Assembly (NCBI GenBank): GCA_020348765.1
Contig: CP070753.1
Span: forward strand, 1,249,976 to 1,259,124
Reading direction: 5' to 3'
DNA: 9,149 bases
Source of the DNA: Burkholderiales bacterium
GTDB taxonomy: Bacteria; Pseudomonadota; Gammaproteobacteria; Burkholderiales; Burkholderiaceae_E
Within the stretch, counting starts at the first letter, position 1, and each line of letters starts with the position of its first letter. Made by a program: the position numbers and the translations under genes. This document shows, in pieces, positions 8,424 through 9,149 of the stretch. The notes below the pieces were generated by a model that saw only the letters and a list, made by a program, of their open reading frames with translations, was not told where the DNA came from and searched no databases.

Positions 8424-8452
8424 ATTCTAAGCGGGTCGCGGACTCAGGTCGC
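8424..8452 (-). promoter_or_regulatory. Weak promoter-like pair upstream of the aminotransferase gene
   Basis: On the minus strand TAGAAT (complement of 8424-8429) is one mismatch from the -10 consensus. GCGACC (8447-8452), 17 bp upstream, is a poor -35. Transcription would start roughly 30 nt before the ATG at 8387. It overlaps the end of the CoA-transferase gene and could give the aminotransferase its own transcript. Confidence 0.3.
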
Positions 8453-9149
8453 GGCCACGACGCCGTCGGCCAACAGGCGCTCGATCTCGGCGTCGCCGTA
8501 GCCGTGCTCGCGCAGCACCTCGCGCGTGTGCTGGCCCAGCATCGGTGCCGGTTCGGTCACCGCGCCCGGCGTGTCCGAGAACTTGATCGGCAGTCCGAGC
8601 GCACGGGTGTCCCCGGCCTGGGGGTGCCGCAGATCGACCACCATGTCGCGCGCGCGCACCTGCGGGTGCGACAGCGCCGCGCCGATCGAGTGCACCGGTC
8701 CGGCAGGCACACCGGCCGCGTCGAAAGCCGCGATCCAGTCCGACGCGTCACGCTGCTCGAGCACCGCCTGCATGGCCTCGACCAGCGCTTCGCGGTGGGT
8801 CATACGCTCGCTGTTGGTGCAAAAGCGCGGATCGTCGCGCCACTCCGGATGGCCGAGCACGTCGGTGATCCGTTCCCAGTTCGACTGGTTCGCGCCGCCG
8901 ATGTTGATCCAGCCGTCGCGGGTGCGAAACGCCTGGTACGGCGCGGTCAGGATGTGTGCCGATCCGGTCGCCTGCGGCGACAGACCGGTCGCAAACCAGA
9001 TCGCCGCATGCCAGTAGGTCTGCTGCAGCGCGGCCTCCATCAGCGAGGTCTCGACCTGCTGGCCGAGCCCGGTGCGCTGCTTGTGCGCATGGGCAGCGAG
9101 GATGCCAATGGTCGCCAGCAGTCCCGCGTTGATGTCGGCCACCGGGCTA
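8444..9149 (-). CDS. Class III (CaiB/BaiF family) CoA-transferase, C-terminal part
   Basis: Family III transferases move CoA between a CoA thioester and a carboxylic acid through an aspartyl-CoA intermediate. The frame enters from the right edge as SPVADINAGLLATIGILAA, and the Asp of VADINAGL (codon 9134-9136) matches the catalytic Asp of formyl-CoA transferase as I recall it. Then come GLGQQVETSLMEAALQ, the DGWINIGGANQSNWERITD region, AAGVPAGPVHSI and a C-terminal MLGQHTREVLREHGYGDAEI. All are typical of the CaiB/BaiF family. About 234 residues are present out of a usual ~400, so the N-terminal CoA-binding part lies outside the window. The GTG at 9142 is not the start, because the frame continues open to the edge. 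The acid and CoA donor cannot be inferred. It is 56 bp upstream of the aminotransferase gene on the same strand. Confidence 0.92.
   Translation of the reverse strand, partial: SPVADINAGLLATIGILAAHAHKQRTGLGQQVETSLMEAALQQTYWHAAIWFATGLSPQATGSAHILTAPYQAFRTRDGWINIGGANQSNWERITDVLGHPEWRDDPRFCTNSERMTHREALVEAMQAVLEQRDASDWIAAFDAAGVPAGPVHSIGAALSHPQVRARDMVVDLRHPQAGDTRALGLPIKFSDTPGAVTEPAPMLGQHTREVLREHGYGDAEIERLLADGVVAAT

Noticed and set aside
7203..8501. 432-codon open frame on the plus strand opposite the aminotransferase gene
   Set aside because: It is an antisense shadow. The minus-strand protein has every aminotransferase motif, and this one has none.

Overview
The window is about 9.1 kb of very GC-rich, densely coding bacterial chromosome. 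A UbiD-type ubiquinone-pathway decarboxylase, a PaaZ-type phenylacetate enzyme, a class C penicillin-binding protein and a periplasmic-type lytic transglycosylase point to an aerobic Gram-negative proteobacterium. The style of the transglycosylase, PBP4 and UbiD proteins suggests a beta-proteobacterium (Burkholderiales-like) or a close gamma-proteobacterium, but this is inferred from remembered family patterns. I see no phage, plasmid, transposon, CRISPR, tRNA or rRNA signal.

Layout, left to right. (1) 2-1153 (+): C-terminal half of a PaaZ-like aldehyde dehydrogenase/enoyl-CoA hydratase, cut by the left edge and broken by an in-frame TAG at 53-55. (2) 1210-2622 (+): a complete PBP4/DacB-type D-Ala-D-Ala carboxypeptidase/endopeptidase. 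(3) 2723-4219 (-): an M81 (MlrC-type) metallopeptidase, convergent with dacB. (4) 4292-5848 (-): ubiD, upstream of the M81 gene on the same strand and possibly co-transcribed with it. (5) 5849-6119: the only sizeable non-coding stretch, between divergent ubiD and the transglycosylase gene, with a promoter-like pair, a dyad over its -35 box and competing hairpins in the leader. (6) 6120-7172 (+): a secreted or membrane-anchored SLT-domain lytic transglycosylase. (7) 7188-8387 (-): a class I/II PLP-dependent aminotransferase, convergent with the transglycosylase and only 15 bp away. (8) 8444-9149 (-): C-terminal part of a class III (CaiB/BaiF) CoA-transferase, running off the right edge and lying just upstream of the aminotransferase.

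The genes do not form one recognisable pathway. Two act on peptidoglycan (dacB and the transglycosylase), one makes ubiquinone, two handle CoA thioesters (PaaZ-like and CaiB-like), and two act on peptides or amino acids (M81 and the aminotransferase). This looks like ordinary housekeeping and catabolic chromosome. I found no convincing undescribed system. The points most worth checking are the stop codon in the PaaZ-like gene and the regulatory-looking architecture at 5885-6112.
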